Shown here: positions 10,606 through 22,499 of the stretch, piece by piece
Layout: each line of letters starts with the position of its first letter
How positions within the stretch are numbered: the first letter of the stretch is position 1
Source: Cryptomeria japonica
Taxonomy: Eukaryota > Streptophyta > Pinopsida > Cupressales > Cupressaceae
Length of the DNA: 64,000 bases
Assembly: GCF_030272615.1 (NCBI RefSeq)
Contig: NC_081409.1
Coordinates: 202,102,449-202,166,448, forward strand
Direction of reading: 5' to 3'
Position numbers and translations under genes: made by a program
The notes under the pieces: model-generated
Databases searched by the model: none
Seen by the model: only the letters and a program-made list of their open reading frames with translations
What the model was told of the DNA's origin: nothing

Positions 10606-12728
10606 TGTTGGCATTGAAGTTGTCATTGATGTTAATATATGTGTGTGCAGGGTTGATGAAGTTGCAGAAGAGTGCCAATGATGCCATTGATGCCAACCAA
10701 GCCAACTTGCAGGTTGCAGATGTAGTAGAAGAGATCATTAGATAGATTAGGTTGATGGATCAGATTGTTGAAGAAGATAGTGTTGTTGTAGACTCCCAGA
10801 ATGCCATATGATGTGTCCATGAAGTTCCTGTTGGATGTCCTGAAGCCAATAGTTGTGAAAACAACAAATCTTGTATATTGGCGACACCTCACTATGTTAT
10901 ACCGATCAAGTGTTTGTTGTGTTGCACAAGTGATTAAATCGAGATATCTAGGTTGATCAAGTGTTGTGTAGATAATATCTACTCAGGTGGTCGTATCAGA
11001 ATAACTTGGTCGATACAGAATTGTGAGGAGGAAATTGCTATCAGCATAAATCATGCTGATGTCAGTTCATGTGCAGTTTATATCATATCGTGATAGTTGA
11101 TAAAGGCGGTGTAACAAGTTTTTGTTATACCAATAGAGTTAACTACTCTAATATTAGTATATCAGAATATTAATGCTAATTAGGAGACCGAGGATATATA
11201 TCGAAATAGCTATCGAGGGTGGAATGATAAACTCCCACTATGTCGATAGTGTAGGCTATTCTGATAGAGGCAAATGAAGAGAAGACCCATTGGTAAGGTT
11301 TTTAGAATAACATTTGTTGATGTGTTGTAGGACTGCGAATATGCATTCAGGATACCTTATGCTGATGAAGTATGTCACCATGGAATATATATTTCAGAAT
11401 ACCTATGTCGATAAAGGGAGGTTGATTGTGTGTCATCGGTTTAACTTGTTCAGTCGATCTGGCATGATTTTCATATGCCAATAGTATAACTATTCTAATG
11501 AGTAGTCATTTGGCCTAAATTCTTTCAGTTCAAAGTAACTTATGCTGACAATGTGTGTCATCTTGGAGATTTTGCTTGAGATAGCTTATGGAAATAAGGG
11601 AAATCAAAGGTGAGTTTTTCATTAGAATAACTCATGTCGATGAGAGGGATCAAAGGCATCAAGTGGTCATCAGGATAGTTTTTGAAGGCGGAGTTGAGGC
11701 AAGAAGTCAACCCAATAGTTAAAGCTATACCGATGGATCTTTGAGAAACTGACTATGGGATGACTATAGTGATGAACATGTTTGCAGACCGCGTAACACG
11801 AAAGGTTATCCACATAATGAAGTTCGACCGATCTGTGTAGCCTGGTTGTCCACATGGATCTTGACCGACCTTGACCATCTAAACTAGACAAAGAATATGA
11901 GGACATGTGGCTCCTTGGTAGTCAAAACAAATTAGATATGTAGTAGTTGGTGATGATAAATATTGTTGAAGATTCCTTTAGGGCAGGTCAACAAAGAACG
12001 GAGAATTCATTAACAGTAATCCGATTGCAAATAGGTCTGTGGCTCAAGATGATCAACATGAAGGAGATCAGATCTACTAGACATATGATATATCAAGTTT
12101 ACTAAAAATAGCAACCTAGTGCAAAAAGTGAATAGAATAGAGGGCATGAAACAAAGCAGGGTCTTTCAATGTAGGTGTTTGATTCAAGAAGGGAGATCAA
12201 ATTAGATCTTACAAAGAGGCAATGAGATCAGATAGCTGTAGGTGAAGAAGATGAGCTTGTAGGGTTGTGTGGACTGGTACCAGATATGTAGATGACCATG
12301 CAGAGAAAGGATAGCTATGAGACAGTTGAGTTGGTAGAGCTACAAGGACAAGTGGAAAAACTGATAGAGAGTGGTCTAATATCATGGTTGAGGTGTATGA
12401 TGTTGTCACACGTGGAACCACCACAAATGATGGCTAAGATCAAGGCTTCCTAGTTGAATCCATCAAATCAATGGCTCAAGTTCAAAGTCTATGAAGAATA
12501 CAGATTGGTGGGTCTTGGAACTTGAATTGCCAACTGGGAGAATGAAAACCGTTTGAATGGATGATTTGTATGTTGTATAGAAACTTGTGCACATTTGGTG
12601 ACATGATAACAAGGTAAACAAGTTTTTCTGACATGTAATGAGGTATAATCTGGTCAACTATGTGGAGGTTGGCATAGTTGATGTATGTAGCTATGAAGAA
12701 CATAGGTGTGTGATCGAGTAGAAAAGTG
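10606..12728 (+). mobile_element. Solo LTR B, left part
   Basis: It begins TGTTGGCATTGAAG right after the target duplication GATTG (10601-10605). Much of 11640-12150 is similar to 6640-7160 of the outer LTR, so it belongs to a related Copia family with a longer U3. The other end is at 32929, followed by GATTG at 32930-32934. Because both LTR ends are present with no internal coding region of that family, it reads as a solo LTR later split by element X. The stretch 12240-12728 has no counterpart in the outer LTR. Confidence 0.75.
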
Positions 12729-12919
12729 TGTTGTCCTCGATTTTAGTGCAGCCAAAATTGTGAGGCAACCCTACGAAACTAGTTCGTTTTGTACCTTATG
12801 GTCTCTAGGAGAGCTTAATCGACTTCGTCAGTTAATTCGTTTAGCTCCTTGCTTTTCATTTTAGTGTTTTTCTTATTTTTCTTGTTTTTCTTAAGTTTAC
12901 AGTTTTACCTACAGTTCAG

Positions 12920-13975
12920 ACTTGGACTTTAAAGTCCAAATTGTAAGGTCTTTTCTTTGTTGTCTGTAGTTCAAACTTTAAAGTTTGACCTACAGGTGGT
13001 CTTTGCCTGCAGTTCAGACTTTCAAGTCCGACTTGTAGACTGCTTAGTTGAACAATGCATGTCGGACTTTAAAGTCCGACATGCAAGAATTTCTAGCCTG
13101 CATGTCGAACTTTAAAGTCCGACATGCACTGCGAGTTGGCATTAATTTCACATTTATTGTTAATTAGGGTTTTATTATTTAAAGTGCTTTTTAAGTTTAT
13201 TTAGTTAAATCTTTCGATTATCTCCTTCATTTGTCTTCTTTTTCTTTGCATGCCCTTCTCGGATCTTGCTCGCTGTATCTCGGATCAAATCGCCCCATTG
13301 ACGGATTTTTGATTGTCATTGTAAACTCGAGGTAGGTTTTTCTTGTTTTATTTTTGGGTTTTATTTGTTTGTTTGCTTTTCTTTCTTTCTTTTTTGGTTT
13401 TTGTTTTGCTTGCGTCTAGAGGACAATTGGACTTTAAAATCCAATTGCCCTCCGAAGTCATCCTTCTCCAGCCGCATACTGGACTTTAAAATCCGGTGTG
13501 CAGCTGGATGTTAGGATCTCTGCATATTGGATTTTAAAGTCCGATATGCAAGATCATAACCTTCAAATATTGGACTTTAAAATCCGATAAGTGGTGAGTT
13601 GAAGTTTTGGTTGACATGTCGGGTTTCAAAACCCAACATGTCAACTGATTGTTTTTCCCCTTTGTTGGCACATCGGACTTTAAAGTCTGATGTGCTAGTT
13701 TAGCATATGGTTTTACCCTAGCACATCAGAACTTAAAGTCTGATGTGCCATTAATATTTCCTAGGTTTGCACATGTGCTTGTTTAAATTTTTCAACCCTA
13801 CACATCAAACTTTAAAGTCCAATGTGTTATTGATTTTCCCCAAATTGACACATCGGACTTTAAAGTCCAATGTGTTGATAACCCATACCGGATTCGCACA
13901 TCGGACTTTAAAGTCTGATGTGTTGATCAAGGTGTTTTTAATTGCACTTTGGACTTTAAATTTTGATGTGTAATT
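12920..13975 (+). repeat. Palindrome array in U3 of element X, 5' copy
   Basis: About 17 near-perfect palindromes of 24-34 bp share the core GGACTTTAAAGTCC (for example 13056-13085, perfect over 30 bp). Spacing is mostly 45-65 bp, with a gap at 13130-13420. The arms differ between units but match within each unit, among them GCACATC/GATGTGC, TGCATGTC/GACATGCA and CAATT/AATTG. One unit has even changed its core symmetrically (GGGTTT/AAACCC, 13611-13644). Confidence 0.9.
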
Positions 13976-16421
13976 TTTGTTTTCAAAAGAGCATGTCAGA
14001 CTTTTTTCCCCAACCCGCTGTTTTTGGCAGTTTTACTCCCAGGCCTGTTTTGGGTCCCATTTTTCGATCCGTTTGAGAAAAAATGATTTTGATAATGATG
14101 AATAGATAATCATCAGCTTTTAATGTAGTCATCATGAATGTCAAAGATCCCTCACAACAAGCCCGAGTCTTCCTCAGCTCAGTTGGAATCTTCTCCAAGT
14201 AAAGCATCATCAAGAAAGATGAAGTACAAGTACAACAAGTACTTGAATATGTACCCAGAGAGTTTAGTAGACTCGAATATTAAGGAGATCAGAGACACTG
14301 AAATCAGGCATGTAGATATACAAGAATTTATTGATCGAGTTAAGAAGGCTCATGCTCGCCTAGCTAATCTGATCAACTCTGAGTTGCACAAATATGCATC
14401 TTTTCTAGTTGCAGCCCATCATCCAGAATTTGCACTTGCAGTAGCTGATCATCTTGATCCAAATACAAGACAAGTCAAAGATGAAGATCAGAATGTCATC
14501 ATGACCCTAGACAATGTATTCTTCAATAGTGTCTTCAAAGGTTCCTCAGTTGAAGAAGTGGCTGATATTACTCAAGAAAGTGCTCAAGAGTACTATGAGA
14601 AGAACGAGGATAAATGCAAGAAGGTAATCAATATTGCTTTCCTCTCTTCCGCGAGAAGTTCCCTAACCTCATGATGGCCTACGGGATTTTATAGGAGTGA
14701 TTTAAATGAGGAGTACAATGACATGGTCACCATGTTATCAAGGGTGAGGGGGTTAAAAGACTCATTACTTTTAGAACTGGATGTGCTACTATATGAAAAT
14801 AATCAAGAAAGGAGCAGCAAGAATTGATTGGGGTGAATAGATCAACGATGCCCTCTGTTCTCAGTTGAAGGAGGTCAAAGTAGCACTCAAATTTTATATG
14901 ACCTCATACCTGGTTTATGCGGCTGCTTCAATGAGGCAATATCCAGGTTATCTACTAAGGGAGATAGGAGATTGGTACCCGTTTGGGAGTACTATGATCA
15001 TCTTACTATCAAGAATCAAGGTAGTCATTATAGAAGGGTTAATGATGCCTTCTTCACTGTATGGAAGTGCATTTTTTATAAAGGCCTGCAGAAGAGGAGA
15101 ATATCAGAGGCTACTTACAACAGGGTATCTCATTTTGGGTGTGTATTTCTGCAGTTTCCCACATTCACCTACATCCGAATTGGATGTTTCTCAGGTGATC
15201 CCTTCATTATTCCAAGGTTCCCTTAAGACAAAATAATCCTCATGGAGTTGTGTAGACAACTGATTAGTGTGCATGAGAAACAATCACAAGCACATAAAAT
15301 TGGGCTGAAATTCCCAGAATCAATCGGTAGGTTTTCAGTGCTAACCAATCCCATGGCCAAAAATATGGAGGAAGAAATGCAGTGGAATACCATGAGAAAA
15401 TTCAAGGCCTGAACCAATTTTGACTTTCGTGGTATAAAGAACAAACTCAAAAGGAATTATACTCATGTTTATAGGTTGGAGGATGTTTGGGTAGACTGTC
15501 AAAATGATGAGGATATAAGAAGGATGGATTTCAGCCGCCTTACTCTAGATTAAATTAAAAAATTGGATTTGGCTAAGATTCCAATGACCATGGAAGATAC
15601 GGATGACATAGTAGACTCGGTCTATTATGAGAAGAAAATTGTTGACTCTCTACTTCCTCCTATACAATGGTCAAAGAATAGAGGACTACTCCTATCCTAA
15701 CAAATACCAATGCATGGTTGGTAAGAAAAAACCTCAGAATGAAAGAGCTTCCTGCTAGCTCCGGAGATGATGACAATAGTAATGGCCCAATCAGCAAGAC
15801 AACTATAGCCAAAACAAGAACAAAGAGCAAGGCAGACCTGCAAGCACTATCCACAACTCCTGTAATACAATCAAAAGGGAAAGGGCCCAAGATTAAATTT
15901 ATAGTGAAAGGGTCCAAAAAAGGTGAATCATCATCCGTGGTATAGGAAGCAGTGACTACAAAACAACCACCTACCAAGGAAATTGAAGAAGGAGAAATTC
16001 CTCAACAAGAGGGAGTATAGGCTGAAGAAACATCACACCCAATTGAAGTTGATGCCTTGATTACCTCACAGGTAATCATCCACTCTATTGAATCTGACTC
16101 TAACCAAGAGGATAAGGATTTTCAAGATGAAGATCTAAGTATGGGCATGATGCAATCAGAGACCGCTGGTTAGTTTTTCACAATAACCAACTTTTCTAAT
16201 TTAGATGATATCCCTTCATCTACTTTTTAATCCACAATGATGGATTTTAATGAAACCTTGGAAGAGGCACTTGCAGAATAAGTTTCAGTAGGCTTGCCTG
16301 TCACTACCACCACCACCACAGAAATTCCTCCATTGGTAAGTGATGAAGTTACATTCACGGTTCCCTCAACTCTCCCATCTGTAACTGAAGAGGTAGCAAC
16401 AACAAATGTTCCACTAGATAC

Positions 16422-17305
16422 TGTTGGGAAAAATGGTGTCTCAACCTTGCATTTATGTGAGGTTACTATTTATAGTAAGTTTTCATTTGAGCATGAAATG
16501 GTGCGAAACTCTCCCTGAAGCTTTTGGTTGGCTAGATAAGCATTCCGGTAAAGTTTCGTCGCAAGGTCACAGCTAGTTTTGAAGATATTAAAGTTTTTGT
16601 CTTGGAGGGGTGCAATAAAATATTTAAACTTAATTTTGGGGACTTTAGAGGCTCCGAAATGCCCTGAAAAGTGGCCGTAACCGGAAAAGCTAGTTACGAG
16701 GTGATAGAGCACTTCGCGAGCTTTTCGGCGCTTCAAACGGTTCGTCAATCGGACACCCGGTTCTCAAGTTATGGCCTCCGGAAGTTTGTACTCCTGAAAT
16801 AGGAAAAATAATTTGTATCGGATACATAAATGAGCTGTAAAAGGGAGCGACACATGTTGATGTGTGCTTTAACATGTCATAGAAGGGAGATAAGGTCAGC
16901 TACACCTTATTGGGTGGTTTTAGCCCATGGTTTTGTAATACCGTTTGATGGTTTCTTGTATTGTATCTCCTATTTATGAGGTGTGTGAGATAGAGGTTGT
17001 GAGTAAGAGTCTTATGGCTATTGAGTTGCCTCTGAATCTCTGATTAGTGGTACTCCTGCGAAGAGCTTGCTCTGCAAGTATTTTGTAATCTGTTTTGATT
17101 GCTGAATAAAATATTGAGCTGCTTTTGGAGGGTGGGGTTTTTCTCCCGAAAGGGTTTTCCCCACGTAAATCATTGTGTTGTGGTATGAATGCTATTATAT
17201 CTATTTCTATTTTCTGTAACTGTTGTAATGATCTGAAAAAGTTTTGCATTACCCTCCTCTCAAGGTTAGTGTAGGAAGTTGTTTCCGCTACTTAACTTCC
17301 TTACA
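16422..17305 (+). mobile_element. Solo LTR (884 bp) inside the element X LTR
   Basis: It starts TGTTGGGAAAAATGG and ends CTTCCTTACA, flanked by GATAC at 16417-16421 and 17306-17310. The matching stretch of the 3' LTR (around 30641-30655) lacks it, proving a later insertion. A GGTTTTTCTCCCGAAAGGG-like stem near 17135 followed by CCCCACGTAAAT is typical of Copia U5. It is richer in CpG than its surroundings. Confidence 0.9.
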
Positions 17306-17548
17306 GATACCTCGATATCAACACAATCAGTAACACTCACAACTGCTCCAAGCTCCAGTCAACCTGCTCCTGAAACTTCAACTCAAAATCAACAAGGAGC
17401 TAATACTCCATCAGCCAATCCAAAACTAACCTCTTGGATGGAAGTAGTGACCCCTAACAGGAAAAAAATAGGTGATCTCTCCAGACGAGTTTGACTTTGA
17501 ACTTTTGGTTCCTCCAAAGCCTAAGGGAACAAAAAAGCCAAAGACTGT

Positions 17549-18982
17549 TGTAGACATATAAAAATAACCATATTCCTAAATGAATATTTTATGTTCATTT
17601 CTCTATTTAATTAAATCACCCACATTCCTCTATTTAAATTAAGTAAATTACTCAATTTATTTAAATTAAATTCACTAGGCCTCTTTTTCCATTTAATGGA
17701 ATAAATCATTTTATTCAATTAAATCCCTTCTATCCACTTTTAATTAAATTCAAATTTAATTAAATATTTATCCTAGATTGAATAAATCTAATTTATTTAA
17801 TTTCCCCAATTTTTAACCAAATTGAATTAAATTAACTTTATTTCAATTAAATCCTATTATCTCGCCATCCACTTGCAAAATCCTACATCTCCCACTTGCC
17901 TCCTAAACCCTATTCCTAACCCCTTCTAGACTCTTCTAATCAATTCTAAATTAACCTAACCCATCTCCTAAATATTGTCACATCCCTAAGCAAGGGGAAG
18001 TCACTTCTCAAACCCTCAAAGTCTTTGAAAACCCTTAAAGGCTTCAACAACTTAATTTTGAAAGTCTCCTAAACCATTAATGGTTAACTCAACCCTTTAG
18101 CATGATTAAAGAATTTCCCTAAAATCAACCTCCATGTAACCCAAGGGTCTCCTCAAGCATTCATTACTTTGACCATGGTTATCCCTTAATTCTTTTCATA
18201 AGAGTTTATCCTTTGGATAAAAGCTTTATCCAATGGGTAATCTTAACTTAACCTTAACCCTTACCCCCTAAGATAACCATGAGGTCTTCTCAGGTATTTA
18301 ATGTCTCCAACCCCTTCTCTCAACCAATCTTATGTTGACAATTGTCACCATTTCATTGGTGAAAATTGCAAACATGGATTCCCAACTTTCAAACTTGACC
18401 CTTGATTAAACCTTTCAATCCTGGCCATCCATTGCCCTATTTTTGCTATAAATAGAGCTCTCATTCCTCCATCTTCATATCCAAGTCTTTAGCATCATAC
18501 TTATACTGAAATCCATGCAAGCTTAAATATCTGATTTTATGCTCATCATTCAGCCTCTCTTTTGAATAGGAATTAATCTAAATATGCATGTTTAGAGTAT
18601 TTTCCTTATCATTTAGCTTAATCATATACTAGTATATCATGCTAGGATAGTCTTGCTACTAATCTTGTCATCTTATAATCTAGTTTATTGCACTTGTAAG
18701 ATCATGCATAGCTTAGGATACTTTTCATGTTAAAATCTATCAAAGCATCCCTCATTCTAACATTTGTCATCCCTAAACGACTTTGCTCAGTGATATGAGA
18801 GCAGAGAAATTGGTTTGAGGGACCTTGTGAGATAGAGAACCATGGAACCAACCTTGGGAAGTTGAGCCATACTTCATGACTCCATAGCTTGCACCAAGAA
18901 GTCCTGTGGGTGTGTGGACAAGTCTCCCTAGAGCTTTATTTTTCACATTTTCAGTTCTATTTACTCGCTTTTCTCGCATACA
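17549..18982 (+). mobile_element. Solo LTR (1434 bp) inside the element X LTR
   Basis: It starts TGTAGACATATAAAAATAAC and ends CTCGCATACA, flanked by ACTGT at 17544-17548 and 18983-18987. It is absent from the other X LTR (around 30880). The first 300 bp are a series of AT-rich inverted repeats (TTTAATTAAAT-type). A TATAAATA box lies at 18447-18454. The TGTAGACA start and ATACA end are shared with the LTR at 31384, so both belong to related families. Confidence 0.9.
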
Positions 18983-20180
18983 ACTGTATCTTGAGTGGTA
19001 GTAGACCTAGCTTCTAAGAGAAAATATGTTGAAGTTATGGTGCCATCGTCAGACAAGGACACAGGCAACATACGATCTAAAGATTATACCATCTAGGTCG
19101 TAGAGCTTGGGGTGGAAACACATGAGAGTGTGAAATTGGATTCACAGACATCCTTTAATTCTTTGTTGATAAGATTGGATCAGGAGAGGGATGAGAAAAA
19201 TATCTTGAAGTAGAAGTGTGAATAGCTAACCAACATTCTTCTAAAGGTCACACAATCTTCTCAAGAGGTTGAACCCATAGGATCCTCAATAGATACCAAA
19301 GCCCTCAAGAAGATTGAACATGTGGGAGCTAAAGGCCGAGTGATGGATGAGTGGATTTCATGGCTAAGATCAGAAGGCTCTCATCTTCTGAGTTCAACAA
19401 TGGGACTATTGTCAGATTATGAAGTAATCCAGAGTCAAATGTAAGGACTCAAAACCTCTTTATCACAAGAGATTGAGGAAGTTGTGAAAAGTACTACCTT
19501 GTGGAGCAAAATGGAGGACTTCAGGATAGATGTCCTGGTTGAAAATAAGGTAATTCCCACAAGGGAGAAGTACATCCAGATCTTGTCTTTATTGTCTCAT
19601 AAGCAAGAGACAATGAAGTTAATGATTGTGGAACTAGACCGGGAGAAGAAAGAAGGTGATGACAAGGTTGACCTCATTTTTGCCAAAGTTGGTGATCTTC
19701 CTTGTTATTTATATGATGGCAATCAAAATCTCATCACTGCTGAAGTTGTCACGCATGAATTCCTTTCCTTGATGGATCAATGCATGGGACAAGATTTCTC
19801 ACTTGATACATTTGATAAACTGTTAGAAATCCAGGTCAGTTTTGAAGTCCTCGCATCCATTTTGAAGGATGTTAAGAAGAAATAGGTAAAAATTGAAGAT
19901 GCAATTTCCCATTTCTGAGTGATCATAAGTTCTACACCGATGTCGAACGAAGCAAAGATGAAAGCTATCTTGGCTAAGTTCGAATAATTTCAGAAATCCA
20001 ATGAGGAACAGAATCAAGAATTAAGTACCCCCTTTTGGCAACTTTTCTTCATGCAGTTGCACTGATAGATGCTATCAATTTTATGCAGTTGCACATTTTC
20101 TTTATGTTTTAGTTGTAGTAAAATGGGACTGTGCAGTTGAATAAGTCAATTGTGCCCACCTTTTTCTCAACTTCTTTTCC

Positions 20181-20187
20181 TATATAA
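20181..20187 (+). promoter_or_regulatory. TATA box of the element X LTR
   Basis: TATATAA follows a pyrimidine-rich stretch and lies about 750 bp before the LTR end, a normal place for the U3/R boundary. It lies downstream of the U3 ORF. The 3' LTR is truncated before the corresponding position. Confidence 0.6.
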
Positions 20188-20935
20188 GGAGGACCTCTTT
20201 TGTAAATATCTCATCTATTTCATGCTTAGCAAAACTCTGTAAAATTTTTATCCCAAAGAAGACTTTGGGCTTTTGTGGTGAAAATTCTATCAAACAAATA
20301 AGAAAACAATTTTGTTGATCATAAACTTTGTGTTGTATCAAGAAAATCATTTATATAATTTAATGTTCCTATGTCCATTGAATATATATTATCTTTACTT
20401 CTTTGATCTTTAAGATATTGTTATGTGGTTAAAGAGCTCTCAAATCTTGCAAGTAAACTTTGTGCTCTTAGCATATTTGAGAAATCTTCTGATAAATTAA
20501 GTAACTTGTGGTAAGCTTTGTATTGTTGTAGTTATTTAAAGTTTAATGGATTAGAAATCTATACCTAAAGACTTTGAGCTACAAGCTAAGTTTCTAATCG
20601 TTTAATTTGTAATGATCAGTTTGAATTAGTGTTACCTTTAAGGACACTTTGTGCTGCTTAATAGTAACTCTTGGTGTAGTTGTTTAGATTAATAATTCTT
20701 TTCTTTAAGTATCTGAAGAGATAGAGAAATTGTAACTAGGTGAAAGGAGAATACATAAACTCTGAAAAAAGAGAGTTATATGCCCAACACCAACCCACAA
20801 ATTTAATTTCTTATTAATTAGAGGATAAATTTCATAGGGAACCTCCCCTTGATGAGAGGATAATTTCTCAACATAGCTTTGTGTGAATTATATATTTTTT
20901 CATTAGTACGCTGGTGATAAAATATTTACCCAACA

Positions 20936-21286
20936 ATTTTTTGGTGACTCTGTTGGGGAGCGACGTGCAATCGGTTTGTCTTTGGGTTGCAGTGCGCTTT
21001 CATTGTAATTTCCATATTGTTGTTTTTCTTCAAATTATAATCTGGCTGATCAAAGTTACACTCATGGGTAGCGATTAGCAGGAATTGTTCATCCTCCTTT
21101 TCAAGTATTGCAACAATTTAATTTTCCCTTGTGACACCTCCATGGATGCTTTCTCCTTTGCAGTGAACATGAAGTTTTCCTCCATCTGCATGACAATCTC
21201 CCGTACCAAGTGAGACGTCAAGTTTGCAACTTTCAATTGTTCCACTTGCAAATCAATTTGTAGTACCACCCTATAATCTATTAAGG
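20936..21286 (+). promoter_or_regulatory. Primer-binding site and short leader of element X
   Basis: TTTTTTGGTGACTCTGTTGG follows the CAACA end of the LTR. It resembles the TTGGCGACTC...TGGGGA block that follows 5' LTRs in many plant Gypsy elements. I cannot name the tRNA with certainty. The remaining 320 bp to the gag ATG show no coding frame. Confidence 0.65.
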
Positions 21287-22448
21287 ATGGCTTCTCCTAG
21301 ACCTTGGGGTACCACTTTTTGTCCTTTGAACTTGACTGCACCTTTGCATGAACTTCCCAAAGGTACGCGGAAACATTTACCCAAATTTTTGGGTGATGGT
21401 TCTCAACACCCGGATGAACACATTGTTGCCTGCTACATCACACGAAGATGTTTTGGTGAGACTATTCATTGAGACTTTGCATGGAGCTGCTGTTGATTGG
21501 TTCTATCATCTTACGAATGTTTGTATCACAAATTGGGCAACTCTCAGAACATTGTTTGAAGCAAGGTTCAAATCTATCGAAGATGATCACGCACTACTGA
21601 CTCAGTTAACTCAAATGAAGAAAGAACCCCAGGAAACTATGCTTGAATTTGTAGCAAAGTTCAATAGATTGCATAATCATATCCCAGTTGCTTCAAGACC
21701 CACTACTAGAAACCTGAAATGCTTTTTCATTAACGCCCAATTGCTAGAGGTGAGTTTTATTTTGCGAAGGAACAATCCTACAAATTTGGCCGTTGCTCAA
21801 CAAATGGCTATATCGGTTGAAGATGATCTTATCCTTGCAAGTAAGATAAGGAGAGACCCTAAAAAAGTTAGGAGTAATCAAGCTATCGATACATCTTTCT
21901 CTTCAACTAGTTCTTCTGATCCCATGATACAGAAGCTAGCGAATGAGTTGTTGGCACTTAAGAAGCAAATTTCCTCACAAGGAAATACTTCTTATCGTGA
22001 TGTTCTGGGAAGGACTTATCCAAACAATGCTTCCAATTACGCCATGCATAATTAGAATAAATTATCTCCTACTCCAGAGAGGTTTGTGTTGGAAGCACCA
22101 CCCCAAAGTTCAGCCACAAGATATTATGAAGCTGAACAGAATGATCTTCCCGCTTTTGGTGAAGAAGATGCCAATTCGCATTAAGAAGGTGATGCAAAAT
22201 TGGATGGCGACTCTAATATCAGGTTTATGCAATATCAAGAAGATGATACACTAGATACACATGATGGGGATGTCTTTGCAGTATTCACCTATTCGCAAGC
22301 ACAGGCAACTCAGCCACCTGTCATTACGAAGAGTGATGATTCTATTCAAATCAAGGACTCTCAACCTTTTCCAATTTCTATTGCAAAGCGTGGGGCTCCC
22401 ATACCAAATCTTGCAAAAGACAATTCTATCATGATGGACGTCGTGTAG
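21287..22448 (+). pseudogene. Gag of element X
   Basis: It starts at the ATG at 21287 (MASPRPWGTTFCPLNLTAP). A small indel near 21440-21450 shifts the frame. The retrotrans_gag core then reads TLHGAAVDWFYHLTN, W-A-T-L-R-T-L-F-E-A-R-F and a M-K-K-E-P-Q-E-T-M-L-E-F block at about 21475-21680. In-frame stops lie at 22053, 22182 and 22446. No zinc knuckle is visible in this copy. The frame continues directly into the protease, as expected for a Gag-Pol fusion. Confidence 0.8.
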
Positions 22449-22499
22449 GATAAAAGTGTAAGTGATTCTTCGATTGCTGTCAATTCTTCGGCACATGCA

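Larger units (their letters stand above)
14138..20064 (+). pseudogene. U3-encoded ORF of element X, 5' copy
   Basis: Removing the two nested solo LTRs leaves roughly 1,150 codons of protein-like sequence with several stops and frameshifts, starting MSKIPHNKPESSS at 14138. It begins with a Ser-rich N-terminus and a basic patch (RKMKYKYNKYL). An alpha-helical region follows to about 15660. Next comes a Lys/Ser/Thr/Pro-rich linker with an acidic patch, and last a coiled-coil C-terminus (19484-19885 and a little beyond). I recognise no enzyme motif and cannot assign a family. Being repeated in the 3' LTR, it is part of the element and not a host gene. Its position upstream of the LTR TATA box means it would be transcribed only from another promoter or as the 3' end of the genomic RNA. 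Confidence 0.65.
12729..20935 (+). mobile_element. 5' LTR of element X (8.2 kb, about 5.9 kb without nested LTRs)
   Basis: The termini are TGTTG and CAACA, a 5-bp inverted repeat. Its contents in order are a short unique start, the palindrome array (12920-13975), a decayed long ORF (14138 to about 20064) holding two solo LTRs, a TATATAA at 20181, then about 750 bp of R/U5. Most plant LTRs are 0.3-5 kb, so this is exceptionally long even after subtracting the two insertions and their duplications. Confidence 0.75.

Noticed and set aside
13767-13973. Repetitive plus-strand ORF with H-R-T-L-K-S-N-V-L-I repeats
   Set aside because: The peptide repeat simply reflects translation of the palindrome array. 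The same occurs at 27934-28336.
12920-13975. CRISPR array
   Set aside because: Regular repeats with short spacers suggest it at first, but the units are palindromes with differing arms, the spacing varies, no cas genes are present and the context is a eukaryotic LTR.
15660-15977. Hydrophobic minus-strand ORF resembling a membrane protein
   Set aside because: It is antisense to the Lys/Ser-rich part of the X U3 ORF. The same antisense ORF recurs at 29896-30201 for the same reason.
14138-20064. Duplicated host gene flanking a retrotransposon
   Set aside because: Both copies lie between TG...CA LTR termini, share the non-coding palindrome array and have a PBS at the expected end, so the ORF belongs to the LTR.
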